NCBI RefSeq assembly: GCF_902806685.2
Contig: NC_048553.1
Coordinates: 2,277,099-2,341,098, forward strand
DNA from: Maniola hyperantus
Taxonomy: Eukaryota > Arthropoda > Insecta > Lepidoptera > Nymphalidae
Length of the DNA stretch: 64,000 nt
Direction of reading: 5' to 3'
Shown: positions 63,091 to 64,000 of the stretch, in pieces
Layout: every line of letters starts with the position of its first letter
How positions within the stretch are numbered: the first letter of the stretch is position 1
Translations under genes and position numbers: made by a program
The notes under the pieces: generated by a model
Seen by the model: only the letters and a program-made list of their open reading frames with translations
Database searches by the model: none
Told to the model about the DNA's origin: nothing

Positions 63091-64000
63091 AAGATGGCGC
63101 GTGTGTTGTGACCACGCTAGTTTACGATAAATATAGCAAATCCGAAAACAATTGACTCACAAAGTTATGAGGTTATGATATGGAACAGTTGTTTACTCAA
63201 GGCAAAAAGGCAAAGCCAAATAGGCTCGTTGTTTGCAAAGTGCGTCCACACTCACTCGGTTGTTTGCACTATTTGTTTTGTTTTCATTTTCTCACTGTAT
63301 TGTTTATAGTTTCATAATTCGGAGACTTGCACAACGAATTATTTACAAGGTCATTCTCTTCTTAACAAACTTCGGTGTGCTTCGGTTAAACCGTAAACTT
63401 GTCGTTACTTGCATCCTTACTTATTTTATACTTAATTGTCATTTTTTCGTCAAGTTTATTTATTTATTTATAAACATAATTAAAGTTTAAAAAAACATAA
63501 TTTTACTTAACGTCGGTTTAGAGTCGCCGTCGCGTCGGCTGAAGGTTATTACAATAGCCGATTAATCGGCTTCGGCTTCGGCCAGAAATCGACCATCATC
63601 GGTCAGACACTACTACAATGTGACAAGTATTTTCGGGAAAAGTTTTTCGTAAAAAAAACAGTTTCAGAACATTTTCATAACAGATGTAGGTATTTATTCG
63701 TACCCCAAGTTAAACCATGCATCATAGTCATACTCATAATCAACGGTAAAGCTAATTTTTAACTCTCTTATTTAGGTCCAAAGCAAGCCTCTAATTTCCA
63801 CTAGATATGCTTTCAGTGCGGAAAGTTAAAAAACTACGGACCGTATTAGGGCAGGCCCAGATAAGCGACTTTTTGTTACGAAACCTATTGTCTTGATGCT
63901 AAAATCTGCCAATTTGCAAGTTCAGAGTCAGAATTTAAAATGTTGCTGAAGGACTTTGTTTTAAAATAAATATTAAGTATAAAAGTATAATTTTTATTTA
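63091..64000. other. No gene found
   Basis: AT-rich. The 85-codon frame at 63233-63490 is hydrophobic because of base composition and has no recognisable domain. A local GC-rich palindromic patch ('gccgattaatcggcttcggc') lies at 63558-63577. Confidence 0.4.

Noticed and set aside
63233..63490. 85-codon hydrophobic open frame
   Set aside because: Hydrophobicity follows from T-rich DNA; no conserved pattern.

Overview
The window is AT-rich animal nuclear DNA and almost certainly comes from a moth or butterfly (Lepidoptera). Two things point there. Short exons with consensus splice sites encode a sodium/calcium exchanger of the insect Calx type, and nearly all the rest is interspersed repeats of kinds I recognise from lepidopteran genomes: tRNA-derived SINEs, short elements ending in CTAG, fold-back MITEs and LINE 3' ends. 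I cannot name the species. Nothing prokaryotic is present (no operons, Shine-Dalgarno sites or CRISPR).

The only host gene I can support is the 3' part of Calx on the plus strand. Seven exons (32350-32441, 45062-45219, 45991-46090, 46996-47088, 47574-47732, 49579-49750, 51361-51565) join in one open frame. After one leading base of a split codon they give 326 codons including the TAA stop. They encode the end of the second Calx-beta domain, the rest of the cytoplasmic loop and the C-terminal membrane half with the alpha-2 repeat. The exons for the N-terminal membrane half and first Calx-beta domain were not found and should lie to the left. The region 51566-about 54600 is probably 3' UTR and downstream flank, with candidate poly(A) signals at 51674 and 54541.

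The left half (1-32349) is repeats in presumably intronic or intergenic DNA. Landmarks are: a palindromic element at 2910-3148; a LINE 3' end at 8215-8470; a nearly empty LTR retrotransposon at 12506-15588 (two 1.48-kb LTRs differing by one base that I can see, only 116 bases between them, a tRNA-Lys-type primer site and a 4-base target duplication); an inverted pair of tRNA-like sequences at 16252-16609; nested insertions at 18433-19277; and a 2.6-kb DNA transposon at 20060-22650 with 8-base target duplications and a THAP zinc-finger first exon.

The 12.6-kb Calx intron 32442-45061 holds MITEs, a diverged tandem duplication (33490-34450), two LINE reverse-transcriptase ends inside a 34-base inverted repeat (38403-39173), a SINE and several fold-back elements. 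The right end (51.6-64 kb) has a family of about 160-base fold-back elements around and downstream of the Calx 3' end, a TA-flanked 200-base MITE and a cluster of tRNA-derived SINEs at 60-62.3 kb.

Family nicknames used below are mine. R1 and R2 are repeats ending near 'gactcgcacttggccggttt'. HLa and HLb are Helitron-like. FB1 to FB10 are fold-back or TIR elements. S1 to S4 are tRNA-derived SINEs.
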